The notes beneath the pieces are model-generated. The model was not told where the DNA came from. It made no database searches and was given only the letters and a program-made list of their open reading frames with translations. Made by a program: the position numbers and the translations under genes. A DNA stretch of 64,000 bases from Pyrenopolyporus hunteri (taxonomy: Eukaryota; Ascomycota; Sordariomycetes; Xylariales; Hypoxylaceae): assembly GCA_902806595.1 (NCBI GenBank), contig CADCXC010000003.1, positions 1,736,001 to 1,800,000 of the forward strand, read 5' to 3'. Shown one piece after another: positions 26,441 to 38,870 of this stretch. How positions within the stretch are numbered: position 1 is the stretch's first letter; every line of letters begins with the position of its first letter.

Positions 26441-28835
26441 ACTAAGGGCTTGGTTCCAGTTGTCCCGTCCCGCTGAGTACATACATACCTACCTACATAC
26501 GCATAGACTAAACCGCGCGACAGACGGAAGCAATGTCCACAAACATGCAAGGCCTAACCTAGATCACTTGTTTGTTTATACCTACATGCGCATGCCTAGG
26601 TACCTACCTAGGTATTTACTTACATGTGCATCAGTGCTCATATGGATCTACATCTAGGTACCTGGATATATAGGTAAGTGGCAAGCTATTTAGGGGTACT
26701 ATGCAAGTACCTACTTTACTGACATGGTTCTGTTCAATCACCTACCTAGGTATACATGCAATAATACATGATGTGTGCTAGGTACACCCATACCTAGGTA
26801 CCTATGTAGGTTCCTGCATACAGAACTACCAGGCAAGGAGCATAGACACCAATCAGTTCATAGCTCCCGCCGAGCTGCCATGCGTGATATCTGTAGCTGC
26901 TTAGGTACCTATGTAGCTAGGTATGTAGGTAGGTAACTTGTTGTAGTTGGCTAATTAGACAACAGTACCGAGCAGACAAACTCAAATCCGATTGCCGATC
27001 TCGTAACCGCTAAAACGCGCCCCTATTCCGCGTACCTGTCTAAAACAACATTGAATTGCAACAGACGGGATCTAATGCGCCCAATTCTCGCGTCAACATA
27101 GCTGGGTTGAAGCCGAGCGCTGACGGTTGATAATCGAATACGCAATGCGTATTTCTCTCGAGCATGCCGGTAGGCGGAGATTTAACGTCGCTTGGATCTA
27201 ATTCCTCCTGCGAGCACTATTTCGGGACCTTCTCGCGACGGCGATAGTGGCCGAATTCCAAGCGGGACAGTAGTTTCAGGTTCGAATGGCCAGGGCCTTG
27301 CGTTGTCAGCCCACAAAACTGTCGTTTCTAAACGGAAGTACGTCTGGCGACAGTAAAAAAGTCTAGCAGCGCGGCAGAATCGCTTAATCTTGGTCGAGAC
27401 CCGCGGGGAGGGCTTGCTTGCGAGGGCTTGAACGTACGGCCGCCCGGGTCTAGTGGCTACCGTTCGTCATCTCTCGGATCCGCATCATCATCCAGGAGAT
27501 TGCGCAGAGGTATATTAGGTAGGCAGTTTGCCCACCGCTTCCAATCCTTGTATCAGGTCTCTCGAGATGGTAGGTCGCGTCACCTTGGCATCGAATAGAG
27601 ATCGTTCCGCGCGCGCACCTTACTCCTTTGTGGACGCATTTGTGGATATCATCACCACTTGTATGGCAGGTCGACAGCACGCGTCGGGGTGTTGAAACTT
27701 CTGACGCCTCCCGCACAATGGCGATATTTTTTTACCTACCTATTTATAACCTGTTGCACATATGCCTACCTAGGTAGGAAAAGGCTGAGTAGAGGATCTG
27801 CCATGATACTATTTCGGGTAAGTCGCATCTCTTAAGCTTCTTGGTTTTTGTGGCGCAGATTGAAGTTCCCCCCGCAGCTTTAAACGTCCTTCTGTTCAAG
27901 GATTTTCAAAAATTCTCATATGAGATCTACTTCGTACCTAGGTACCCCACCTCAGCAGCTAACCTACATGTACCCAGCTACCTAGGTACCTACCTACCCA
28001 CTAACCTTGTAGCAGCTCAAGTGCTAAATACAGCTCAGACCCAAATGCAAACTGGCGGCGGGTTTCCGCGATTGATACCGCGGGCTGCATGATTTCTTAC
28101 AAGGGTCTTCTGAATCGGTGGGGCCCTCCTCTTCCGTCTCTGCGGTTCGTCAATTTTCATCTCGGTTCCACTTTTAATATTCCAAACGTCTTGAAGGTCT
28201 TAAAAGTCTTTGACTTCTTTGATGTGGCTTTGACATATCATCTTAACTCAATATAGCTTCATGAAACAACCTCAATCACTTGGGTAATCTTGCTAAGGAA
28301 CCCGCCGTTGAATGTTTGGAGCCAGCTTCAACCGCGGCATCGCTTTTCTTTGATTAGCTCGATTAGCAGATGGGATTCGGTGAAGGCCACCCAGATTCGA
28401 TGGACGGCGGCACATGTGTTACAGCTACACCACATACTACAGCTTGTACTCGACAGACGGATGCACGCTCGTGGCCCACCAGAGCTCGCCCGGCCGGCTA
28501 TTTTAGTTACCTTTGAAACGGGCTGGAGGGTAAGTAAGTAGGTACTAATTAGGTACGTTAGCTAGTCTACCTACCTAGGTATGTACCTAGGTATGTAGGC
28601 AGGCCGTAACATGAACCTTAATGCTGACGGTTGATACCCGGGAGTCAAGAATTCCCGATCATTACGGCTACCTGCTTACCTACGTCAACAGCACCTCGTG
28701 GGGGCGGTTTCGCAACCTACGTAAAAGCATTTCGGCCGGCGTCAACCCCTGTCGTGGAGAGACGAACCGGTATACCTCGGTACCAGCCTGTGACTTTGAG
28801 TCCGCAATGCGCCACAGGATTACTTGACGCCCCCC

Positions 28836-28885
28836 TTTTTGTATTTTGTATTTTGTATTTTGTATTTCATATTTCGTATTTCGTA
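28836..28885 (+). repeat. (TTTTGTA)n heptamer repeat
   Basis: Three near-perfect ttttgta units, then decayed ttcatat and ttcgtat units. The repeat keeps reading frames open in this place and produces spurious Phe/Tyr/Ile-rich open frames on both strands. Confidence 0.85.
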
Positions 28886-30255
28886 CACATGTTATATCTT
28901 GTATTTTGCTACATACTCTATTACCTTGCGTCCACCGAGCAATATTTTCCGTCTCCAATGCAAAAAAACGTGTATGGACGCACTCTCCGCTCTCGGTGTT
29001 CTCGGGATTCTTCTTTCTTAGGTCGACGGAAGTTGCCGAATTATCACCTTAGGGAGATATACGTACCTAGTTACAATAGTCTCCAAAGCCGAGCAAGCCG
29101 CGTAGTCGCTGGAAACCGTATTGTCGGAACCGCAGTGGGCAACGCCCTAGGACGTGTACTAGTTAGGAACAATAAGGTGGCGGTCTCAGAATCACTCGCG
29201 TACGATCTGTGCGATCCAAGGTCCGGGTTAGTACTTTCTAATATTCATACCTGGGCAATGTTATATGCATTATATCGAGAATCGCGCAAAGCTGCATACA
29301 TGTACCTACCACAGCCACAACCCCCCCTTTACCGCGAGTGGTGTTCTAACAGCACGAATGACTACATGTATGTAGCTGCCTACCCAGGTACTTGTAATCT
29401 TAAAACGAAGATATAGTGACAAATGGATAATTAAACTGGATTATTTGTTAGGGTAAAAGTTGGAGGCATGCCGTGAAATGTCTTTGTTGGGTGGAATATT
29501 AGATACCTCTAACCCTTGCATAAGACGGAAAAGATGGTTCGTGACCGATTGCGCTTCGAGTGGATGTAGTAGAAATAAGGTAGTGTTTAGTGTATATGCT
29601 GTTAGTTGAACTTGCACGGATTCCCCTAGCTTCCAAGGTACCTGGTGTAGGTACTATGGTAAGGTAAAGTACCTACCTATGGAGGTATTCGAAAAAGATC
29701 AACCCATCACATTACCTAAGGTCACAGAGTTGTCCCTTGTCCCAGCCACCCCGTGCTGCAAGACATCGATTAGAGTCTGTGCTGGAGGTATGTATGTACC
29801 ATAGTATGTACGTATAGGTAGGTAGGTACCTATACATACATACGCGTAGCTGTTGCCAATCAACAAGCTTGGGTCAACTACCAGCACGATGTACTTTGTA
29901 CCTCCGGAGAGGCGACCCGACACGCCGGTATGCAGGTACATCTACTAGCTGCAAAATTAGCTGGGAAAGTTTTCCCGGAATCGCCATTTGCAACTGAATG
30001 TGATCTCTCAATTCACCCACCCACACCCCAATCTGCTTAACCCCCCCTCCATCACCTCGTCACCCCATCGCTCTATGGCTCCATTGCTCATTGCTTCATT
30101 GCTCCAATACTGCATTTGCTCCATCACACCCGCATAAGTCGCTACACACCTAATTTGCTATATCCCTATACTTCGTCACCCTTCCTTTCCTTAATCTTAG
30201 AGAAGAGAGGGGAGGGGAAGATCAAGGTATCAAGGTCACAGCACAGCGGGCGCAT

Positions 30256-30291
30256 AACACGACACGACACGACACGACACGACACGACGAC
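30256..30291 (+). repeat. (GACAC)n pentanucleotide microsatellite
   Basis: About six uninterrupted copies of gacac, ending in gacgacacag. Typical hypervariable simple repeat. Confidence 0.9.
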
Positions 30292-30500
30292 ACAGCATAG
30301 TATTGTACAGTTTCCCACACCGCCTCATCCAGCGATGAATTTTACAGTATCAGTATAGCTTTAGAGCGTCAAGTGGTAGGAACGGACTCTCGTCGCGTCT
30401 CCACGCTAGTTGCGACGAAGTAAACAAGATCGAAATATGCCTGTCGACACACATCCATCCATACATCCATACCTACCTACCTACATACCCAACTCAAGTG

Positions 30501-33068
30501 ATAGTACCCACAACACTGAGATCTGAGAATCCTATCAGCATTGACTTTGGTTTTGGTATCCATTTGCCGACACCTGGCAACTAATTACATGCACGCAATC
30601 ATGCCAGACTATGTTTTCTCATTTCCGGGTTTATTTTTTTATTTTATTTTATTTTTATTTCATATTCTCACTTCGCGTCCCGTTGGTATGAGACAATCCG
30701 TTCCATGAGGGCGGTCTCGCAAGGGGGGAATGAAAAGGGCTCTCAAGCGTCTCCACAGCTCGCAGCTTACAGCTTGCCCAGCTTCTGTTTTCTTCGAGCT
30801 CTGCTCGCTCTACTCGCTCTAGTCCCAAATCAACAAAACCCTCAAATTTGCGATCCGAATCATAAAGAATCCCCCTGGGTGCTGGCGTTAGCCATAGCTG
30901 TTTTACGATCTATCCTTCGCTTGTTTATAACGGCATCTGGAAGAGATCAATCTTATCGCGCCATCCTCACCTTCACCCTGGCGCCGACCCCATGTCATCG
31001 CCCAACCAGCCTCCCTTGATGAAACCACGGGCTGATATCCTTGCCGCAGAGCCCTCCCACGCTAGAGGCTTGCTCTGTTCTCTGTACCCGCAGACCTCCC
31101 TACAATAGTCTAGCCACATCGTCCAGCAAACTTTTCAATGTCTATTCTAGATTTTCGAGTATCGTTCAAGATCCAACGGGCATCTCTCTTAGACCCTTCG
31201 TACGCTTCGCGTCATCCCTAGACCTGGCAGGCCGGCCCCCTTGACCAACGTCAGCATCTCTGTACCCCGGGGGGCTTCTCCGCTCAGATCCCCCTCAAAT
31301 GCCTCTTTTCATTTGCGGCTCTTTCTAATAATAAGGGCTCGCAATCTTGGGAGGGCCAGGAGTATGTACGTACATCCACGGTTGCCAGGACTGTGTTTAC
31401 GGAAATAGGTACCTTATTATTACCTGACTTAAACCTGACCCTTTACCTGAACTTCACATACCGTTACACTAGGCCCCACAGGTTTTTTTGTAGGTAGCAC
31501 ATTATCAGCCTACGGCTCATTCGGCGCAGATTCCCACTACCCCCATTAGTACCCATTCCCATGTCCCTCGAGTTTTAGCCATGCAGAGAAGTGTGAGTCG
31601 TCTCTTGTTTGCCTCTCATAGCTGCCCCTTGAGTCTAGGTTAAAGCTATTAGTTCAGGTAACTATTTCACATGCCGTAGTCCACCCCCAAAATCAACCCC
31701 GTACTTATTATTATCCGCTGCCCGCGAAGTTGTCGAGCGCATAGGCGGAGCAGGGGATTATACATAGCATGTGAGGCATGCCCTGCCGTATTACTCCCGC
31801 CAGTATGTGTGCGAGGTACCCCGTCGATCGTACTTTGGGTACGTTCCGTACCGAACGTGACGATACGGACGGCTTAGCAGAATTCTCATCTGCCCACATC
31901 GGCTCACTGTTCTTAATAAGCCGTCGAAACGCGGGACGATGACAGGTCCTCTGCATGCCCGTCCTGTCTGTGCGAGATACATACATTGTACTGTAACTCG
32001 GCAAGGAAGATCTTATGGGATCTTCCCTTCGACCCCCCTGTCGCCACCGCCAGGGCAAGCATCACAAATCGATACCCCTTGCTCGCTATTTGGCCCACAT
32101 TATTTGCAGGCTCACTTCCCTACCGATTCGGATGCGATCCTCCAACACTTCTGTACGTCTGTACTTCCGTACATCTGTACATGGGCATTCTGTCCTGGGA
32201 CAGTCTTCCAGGCCATCCATCCCCGCAGACGTCGAGGACCACACCCACCCAGAAGCATTGATCTTCTTATTGGCGTGAACTACCACTAGTCTCATCAACG
32301 GTCATGCGTTCATCCGCGAAGTCTGCTCTGAGCTAATGTAATGAAGGACCAATTACGAGCTCCCAGATGTCCCAGCCGAGATGCTATGTTTTCCCTATCC
32401 CGTCCTCTCTCCGAGGATCTTGCTTACCACTGTATCTCAGTTCTATTCGAAGGGCATAAGGTATTTTGGCCTTGGTCAGGGAGCCCGTGGAAATCACTCC
32501 CGCCAACCCAGGCCGTGTCATGGGTTTCTTTCCTTGACCCGTAATGGCCCTGGCCGTTGAAGACGGTCAACCAAAATTTCCCGATTTTGAACCTTTCAAC
32601 ACAAATTATGCCTAGCAGTCTAGCGGCTGTCTTCCCGCAGTTACTACTCTTGCACTGATGTTCCCGGTTGGGGTCTACGACGGCAAGGGTCTGTCTGTTG
32701 GTTCTTTGGCAGGCGACCATAACACGGCATTAGCCATTCAGCCGAGAAACCCAATGGTCACGGCCCACTCGATATAGACGTTGCTACTTCTGCTATCTTC
32801 CATGACAGGAAAAGGTGTGTGGCTCAGCAGTTACCATGCTGGGGGGGGGGGCTTTCTTATTACCACACCTAGCCTATTGAGCGTGCGGCTTCTGCCCTTG
32901 TCCAAGTGCCTTAAAACGTGCATTCAGTCCCTTCTCAATATCTCTACCGTATCTGGCCAGGTACCGTTCCAGGCTGACCCAACATTCATGAACACCATCT
33001 TCTCTAGCCCGTGCAGGCCCTGTCCTTTCTTCGGACCCTCCCTGGGCATTTCTCCGTAAGGATGATGG
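30501..33068. other. Intergenic, no supported gene; distal upstream region of the homeobox gene
   Basis: Contains a T/A-rich run near 30640-30660 (ttttattttattttattttt), an 11-G homopolymer at 32841-32851, and several unremarkable short open frames without recognisable domains. Nothing supports a separate gene. It may hold distal regulatory sequence or upstream untranslated exons of the homeobox gene. Confidence 0.5.
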
Positions 33069-33885
33069 GCTGTACCATTCGGTATTAATTCCACCCTCTG
33101 TCATCCTCAAAGAGCAGGGGTGCCCTCGAAGGCGTCTCGTTGCGACCACGGTCAACCTTCAAAGCCCAATACATACATAACACAAGGCCTACCTGTGTCT
33201 AGACGTTTTGAGGCGACCGACCCCACCATCATTCGAGGATCCTCGATTTATACACGACCCGTCAGAGTTCAAGAAGGACAGGTTCCAAGGCAATTTCTTT
33301 TATCTTCTCAACATATACCTAGTAGCTTCACCTATACCTCGCAACCTTCTTGCTATCGAACACAGTCAGTGACAAACAAGCTCAACAAAATAGGACGACG
33401 CTATTATATCTTGACTCAACTGACTCCTCCTCGACGACTCGATATATATCCAACAGGTCCTGACTAGCGGAAAGTATCTATCCCGGCTTTGAGTATTCAG
33501 TATCTAGTCTCATTTCTTTACAACAATATTTGGGAAAATATAGCAACCATCCCAGGAAAAAGACGTTCTTGACAACAGTTCTGGATTCCTACAGCAGGTG
33601 TTACGACTGTCTTTGGTGGTATTGGAAGCTATCTAAAAAGAATTACGGATCAAGTTGAACACTAGGCCTTGGGTAGTCTCGTCTCGCAGTTGGAACGCCG
33701 CTGATATCAATCGTTGGTCTTGAGGTCGGGGAATCATTCTTCTGACCTTAGTGCTACTTCATCGAACGTCGACTGTGGAAGAGCTTGCTTCCTTTTGGAC
33801 TGCTTTGGACGACGTACTCCGCAAGTAGCTTCTTTAGTTTCTAAAACCACATCGCCTTCAATACCCAACCCTCGCAACATTTCCA
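33069..33885 (+). promoter_or_regulatory. ATG-free 5' leader/promoter of the homeobox gene
   Basis: Reading from 33069 to 33885 I find no ATG on the + strand; the last one is in gatgatggg at 33061-33068 and the next is the proposed start at 33886. In 817 bp of mixed composition roughly a dozen would be expected. This suggests a long transcribed leader kept free of upstream starts. CT-rich stretches (acctcgcaaccttcttgc, tgactcctcctcgacgactc) fit a fungal promoter or leader. Whether it is all exon or includes leader introns cannot be told. Confidence 0.45.
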
Positions 33886-36173
33886 ATGCTCGTTACCAGG
33901 CATCTCGATACGGAGCAACACCACTGGTCCAGCAAACTTGAGACCGCCTTTCACAAGCCTACAAGCCCACGCATGTCGAGCTACGACGGCCACTTGTCGA
34001 CGCAGCCTGATTGGCAGGGGCAATATTCTTTCCTCCCTCCTGTGGAGAGTAATATCTTCTCACAACCTTTCGAGCAAGTTTCGGGGTCTAGCAACAACAA
34101 TGACATCTCTTCTCAGCAGCGCCCGTCAAGTGCGCATAACAGCACTCTTGACAGCGCAAATCAGACAAGCCAGAGCAGTTTGAACTCGCCGATGACTCAC
34201 CATCGTATAATGGACCCTCTTGGACTGCGGCAACCGAAGACTGAATCCCCTGGACACGAACAGTCTGACGTACAGGGTGCTACCTATGCTATCAAGGCGG
34301 AGTCCGCGCACGAAGAATCGCTAGCTTCTACAGAACCCCAAGGGCTGCCTCTCGAACCGAATCCGATAGGCTCGACGTCTCCGGCAGGGCACGGTCAAGA
34401 GACAACGTCTACTTCAGCCGTAAATGAAGAAGTTGCCATAGGGAAAGATGAAGACGATGAAGTGTTGGACGACGATGAAATGGTTGAAGCTGAGGGAGAT
34501 GTTACAACACAGCCACAAACCGCAGCAGAGCGCACAGCTGCCCGAAGGAAAATGAAGCGTTTCAGGTAGGATATGAAGACCTAGCTTTCAGCGAACTATG
34601 TTGACAATGGCAGGCTTACGCATCAACAAACCCGATTCCTGATGAGTGAGTTCGCGAAGCAACCGCACCCAGACGCTGCACACCGAGAAAGGCTTTCGAG
34701 AGAAATCCCCGGGTTGAGCCCTAGACAGGTTCAAGTCTGGTTCCAAAACAGGTGAGATTGCTTAGCTAGCTTCTACTCTCGAAAAGGAGACTAAACAACC
34801 ACAGGAGAGCGAAGATCAAGAGACTCACAGCTGATGACCGAGATCGAATGATTAAAATGCGCGCCGTGCCGGATGACTTTGATAATGTCCAAGCACTGCA
34901 CTCCCCCTACGGGGCTGTACATGGACTCGGAACCCCGATCACGCCGCCCGTCGACTTCGGGACTTCGTCGTATACAGATCACATTATGCGGCCGCTGATG
35001 GCGGACGCCGTACGCAGAGGGGATAACGATGACCACATGAGTTCTACGGGTCTGAGTCCCGCTTTTGGGGGCATCGGTTTCAACCCCTCGGGGACAATGA
35101 ACAATTCCGATCTTCTCTCACCACTGTCGCAGTCTTCGAGCGACCGAGGATACTATTCTAGCCATCTCTCGAGCCCGTTAGGGGCAGCCCATAGGACTTC
35201 AAATCCCTTTACAAGGCAAAACAGTCTCGATTCCGGTGTTCAAATGCACTCGCAGAACAGACAGCAAATACGCCCTCTACAGCCGCTTCAGCTTAGGGAA
35301 ACGTTAGCAAGATCGAGGCCGGAGAATTTGCAATCGCCCTTACGCTCCAGCATGTCATGGAAGGGGGATTCAATTGACTATACCACATATTCGAGCGCTA
35401 GTGGAAGTCCTGGAATCGGCGCGCGGCACCAATCAATCTACCAGCCGGATCAGATGGGGAGTGCGCCTGCTAGTTCCTTGAATTACGAGTCTGGCTCTTA
35501 TTCCTGTAAGGGAGATCCTCCCCGTAACCTATGAATAAACCGGCGGCTAACCTCTTTCTCAGCTTCGGGGGTTCAATCTTCCCCGACTAATATAAACTAC
35601 TCGAGCCTACAGCAACCTTCGCAAAATAGGTCGCGCCTCAGGGCAGCCTCCGCGAATCTTCCACTTGGTCTTGACCTACGACACCAATACCGGTCCATGT
35701 CGACTAGCCATAGCCTTCAGTCTCCTAGTCATTCCTCAACCCCTCGAGTGCACACTAGTTCGCCCTATGGATCATCATCTGCGTACACTACAAGTTTTCC
35801 ATCTGCTCCTCTATCGGCACCGATCGACTTCCCGTTATCTAGGACGCCGGGAATCAATAGAACCTCTGTCCAGGACTACTCGATGCCTCAAATGAGCGCG
35901 CCAATCGCACCTTCGCAAGACTTCACCCAAGCGCTACATGGTAGTATGGCCGGTTCAAGCAGTAGGACTCCTATGAGGGACTCGTTCGGCGGTGGCCCCT
36001 TGAGTGTGAATCAAGGGCAAGGATCAGGCGAGAGAGGCGATGATTATTCACAGGAAGGACTAAGCGGATCTGGCTCTGCTCTAAAGCGTAAACGAAGCTC
36101 ATTCAGTCTTCCCCAGAGCGGCCACACACCTGGACCTACGCAGACCTCTCAACCATACGGACATACGACTTGA
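33886..36173 (+). CDS. Homeobox transcription factor
   Basis: Four exons: 33886-34565, 34614-34751, 34805-35505 and 35563-36173, with introns of 48, 53 and 57 bp. The product is about 709 residues. The homeodomain spans about 219-281 and is split by two introns; helix 3 carries the invariant WFQNRRAK (269-276). Before it lies a strongly acidic stretch (DEDDEVLDDDEM) and after it a long Ser/Pro/Gln-rich, low-complexity region, with a basic ALKRKRSS patch near the end that could be a second nuclear signal. It should bind DNA in the nucleus. The layout resembles fungal homeobox regulators of conidiation such as Htf1/Pah1, but orthology is not established. ATG 33886 is chosen because it is the first ATG after a long ATG-free leader; an in-frame alternative at 33973 (MSSYDG) would shorten the protein by 29 residues and is also plausible. 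Confidence 0.9.
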
Positions 36174-38090
36174 AGGATGCATCGCTTTAAGCAAGCATCC
36201 TTCTAGACGCCAACAAACATGAAGCATGATAACACAGAAACTCGAAAATAATGCGGCGCTCTTCTGGTTTGATTCAAAAACAATACCCATTTTAAGGACT
36301 TTTAGATTACCATGTGTTACTATATACTTTTCTTGTTCCACTCCCCTGTTGCATTTCTTGGTGTGGATGCGTCGCGGCATCATGACGGGTTTTTAGGAGT
36401 ATTGAGTGTTTGGTATAACGACGATCGGGGCGGGATCAGAATGATTATTTATGACATAAGAAAAAGAACATACGTACACACATACATACCGGAGGAAGGG
36501 CGCGACTGGTGGGACGGCGGGACGGAAAGGCCGTGTGGTGAAAGATGGCGAATTCGGGCGAGCATAGTTTCCATCCTTTGGGGGCGCAGACGAGGCCCCC
36601 CTCTCTCCCCATGGAGTTGTACATAGACACACATACCTGATCGATGCGGAGTCTCGTCGTCAATGTAAGCTCCTGGTTCGTCTTTGCGAACCAGGCTACT
36701 CAACAGCGTACTCGTCACGTTCACGATACTCACGTGGAGGCTTATTCGGTTTCCGTCTCACGCTATCTCTCTCGCGGTCCACGTAATAACATAGGCTGTC
36801 AGATTACTACGTGCCTTAGATACCTCCTATATGAAGATTGGTACCAGTTTGTATTCCAAATTTTCAACATTCTCCGTGCGGCCCCATGGATTGGTGTTGA
36901 GGCTCTCGACTAGTAAGGCACGAGCCCGCTCCAGGTATGCACTTTTCGCCCAGACGGCCCAACGCAAACGGCACGAGAGACACTTACCGCGGATATGCGC
37001 CCTAGCTTACTACTACTATACAGTACGCTAGACTGCTCGTCCGCCTGCCTCATAGCGTACATGACGAAGTTGTACTGGCGTGGAGAAAGAGGGTTTTGCC
37101 CCTAAATTCGGAATGTAACGCCGATAGATAGTAAATCTCGTTAAGGGGAGATCTCGTTCCACCCAGAATTCCCCGAAACACGTTTTAGCAATTAAGAGAG
37201 GCGGCCCTCCCTACCCAGGCAATGCTCGATACGACATTACAGACACAAGATAACTAATATTTCTACCTTTCTGTCTTTCCATGTTAATTGTTTCTTCTCT
37301 GGGCCCATTTCCCGGCGATGAGCGTTGGTCACGTAGACAGAAAAGGCGGCACGGTGCCTAGGGGGGAGGGGCTCTACCTATCTTACATGATCATTCCGGA
37401 AGAAAAGGAGGGGAGAAAAAGCCCCGCGGATCACCCTATCGCGAACATCCTCACTATACATTAATAGCCAAGAAGGATAAGATGGAAAGCAAGCAGCTTT
37501 TTAAAAAGAAGAAAAAAACAAAAGCCGCGTCTATAACCATCGCCATATCGAACTGGTCTACGGTGGAAGATGGCCGTGAAAGCTTTCCTGGGATATCCCA
37601 TCTTCCATGTCTAGGCATATATGCAAGCGTCGCAGCAAAACGCGCGGTAGCAAGCTTGAAGGCTAGCACTGCGTTGCATGGATGCACCCGGGGTACTTGG
37701 TCAAAAAGCCAATAAAGGTTAGGAGAGTCCCCAAAGCTGACAACTGCATGACGGGTTGCACAAGACGCAGCCCGCTGCATACGAAAGGGATGGGATTTAT
37801 GACGGCTGCTGCGTTTGGTGCGACCCTCCACCCACCCTAAGCTACCCAAGCTACCTTGGTAAAGTACGCAGTATGTGCTATGCAGGAGGAGAAGGAAGCA
37901 TAGGTGCGGCGTAGTGCAGTGAGACCCTGTCGGGAGCTGGATCTCAGTCTGTGGAAGACAACACAGGGACCCAGACCTTGTGCTAGATACCACGACATAA
38001 CGATTGGTTCAGATCTTCGGGCACGGGAAGGACTTAGTTGGATGGGGGAATGGGGAAGCCCTACTCCTTCCAACATCGAGTAAGGAAGAG
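36174..38090. other. Intergenic, no supported gene
   Basis: Follows the homeobox stop codon. Short open frames on both strands lack recognisable domains. The longest, 179 codons on the minus strand at 37454-37993, has an irregular composition and a Phe run that simply reflects an A-rich tract at about 37500-37520, so I do not call it. Confidence 0.5.
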
Positions 38091-38298
38091 AGGAGGAGGA
38101 GGAGGAGGAGGGATATTCCCGTTGAGCAGAAGAGAGAGAGAGAGGAGAGGAGAGGGAAAAAAAAAAAAAAGCGGGCAAGCAAGCATTCTCCCTCCTCCTA
38201 TACGGCTACCTAACTCTGCCTACATGTCTACTTGCCTCCCTGCCTACCTACCTACCTATCTACCTACCTATCTACCTACCTACTTACTTACTTACCTA
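38091..38298. repeat. Compound simple-repeat cluster: (GGA)n, GA-rich, A-run, (CTAC)n
   Basis: In order: a GGA trinucleotide run at about 38091-38111, a GA-rich tract to about 38156, an A-run of about 14 to 38170, and a tcta/ccta tetranucleotide array at 38236-38298. All are purine- or pyrimidine-skewed and would inflate spurious Arg/Glu or Leu/Pro frames. Confidence 0.85.
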
Positions 38299-38425
38299 GC
38301 CTACTACGACCAAGCAGAACCAGATTTCCCTGATATGCGGGTTTTCTGAGGTATCTTCTACATATGCCATGCCATGTCATGCTGCACCGCAGATGCTTGC
38401 CGTCGCTCGCCGGCAAAGCTGGGTG

Positions 38426-38451
38426 TTTTTTTTTTTTTTTTTTTTTTTTTT
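38426..38451 (+). repeat. 26-T homopolymer
   Basis: An uninterrupted run of 26 thymines flanked by unique sequence. Such runs can be tails of inserted retroelement copies, but no element body is visible beside it. Confidence 0.9.
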
Positions 38452-38709
38452 GAAGCTTAGCCTAGGGTCAGAAGAGATTCCGGCCAAGGATTCCTGGTAC
38501 AACGGCCGTGCCCAAGACAGATAGACAGCTGCGCTGCGACGCTTAAGATCGCTCCGATATTTTTGGCTAGACGGTACGTCTGATGCCCAGCCCCTTCGGA
38601 ACTAGACGCCGGACAGCGCAGCATCGGTAGTTTTGCCCTGGTATTTATAAAAAGGAGCAGGATGGACTTTGCGTCATTCCACACGGAACGACGTCGCGTC
38701 GTAGATGAG

Positions 38710-38870
38710 TAATTTTTCTTTTTTTTTCTTTTTTTCTTTTGCCTTTTCTTTTCTTTTCTTTTCTCGCCTCACATCTTACCGTTCAGCCACTTATCGCATC
38801 TTTCGGCCGAAGTTCTCTTTTCTTTTCTTTCTTTTCTTTTCTCCCTTTCCCTTTCCCTGTTTCCTTTTCG
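38710..38870 (+). promoter_or_regulatory. Polypyrimidine tract without an assigned gene
   Basis: Repeated tttctttt and tttttctttt runs, then ccctttccctttccctg. It resembles the CT-rich core promoters and leaders seen before real genes in this window (for example before 19222 and 62992), yet no credible coding region follows: the next ATGs at 38937 and near 39040 open frames that end quickly or lack any domain. It could be an orphan promoter of a non-coding transcript or simply a microsatellite. Confidence 0.25.

Larger units (their letters stand above)
26461..30500. repeat. Dispersed ACCT/AGGT palindromic tetranucleotide tracts
   Basis: Short tracts built from acct, aggt and tac units recur every few hundred bases, often as the palindrome taggtaccta or cctacctaggta. 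Dense examples lie at 26593-26612, 26740-26812, 26900-26935, 27765-27780, 27936-28000, 28531-28600, 29635-29680, 29785-29840 and 30455-30490. Outside this field there are isolated examples near 31410, 38236-38298, 40415-40450 and 59690. Both orientations occur, frequently within one tract, so each can fold back on itself. There is no gene in this interval that I can support. Confidence 0.75.

Noticed and set aside
28631..29416. 261-codon plus-strand frame
   Set aside because: Opens through a TTTTGTA microsatellite that gives Phe/Tyr/Ile runs; the remainder shows no family signature and includes ACCT/AGGT repeat translation.
26461..30500. Interstitial telomere-like repeats
   Set aside because: The TAGG/CCTA units recur with TAC spacers as palindromes, not as TTAGGG arrays.
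19222..36173. Biosynthetic gene cluster around the transporter and the transcription factor
   Set aside because: No backbone or tailoring enzyme occurs between or beside them; the interval is gene-free.
37454..37993. 179-codon minus-strand frame
   Set aside because: Irregular composition, Phe run from an A-rich tract, no recognisable motif or neighbouring exon.
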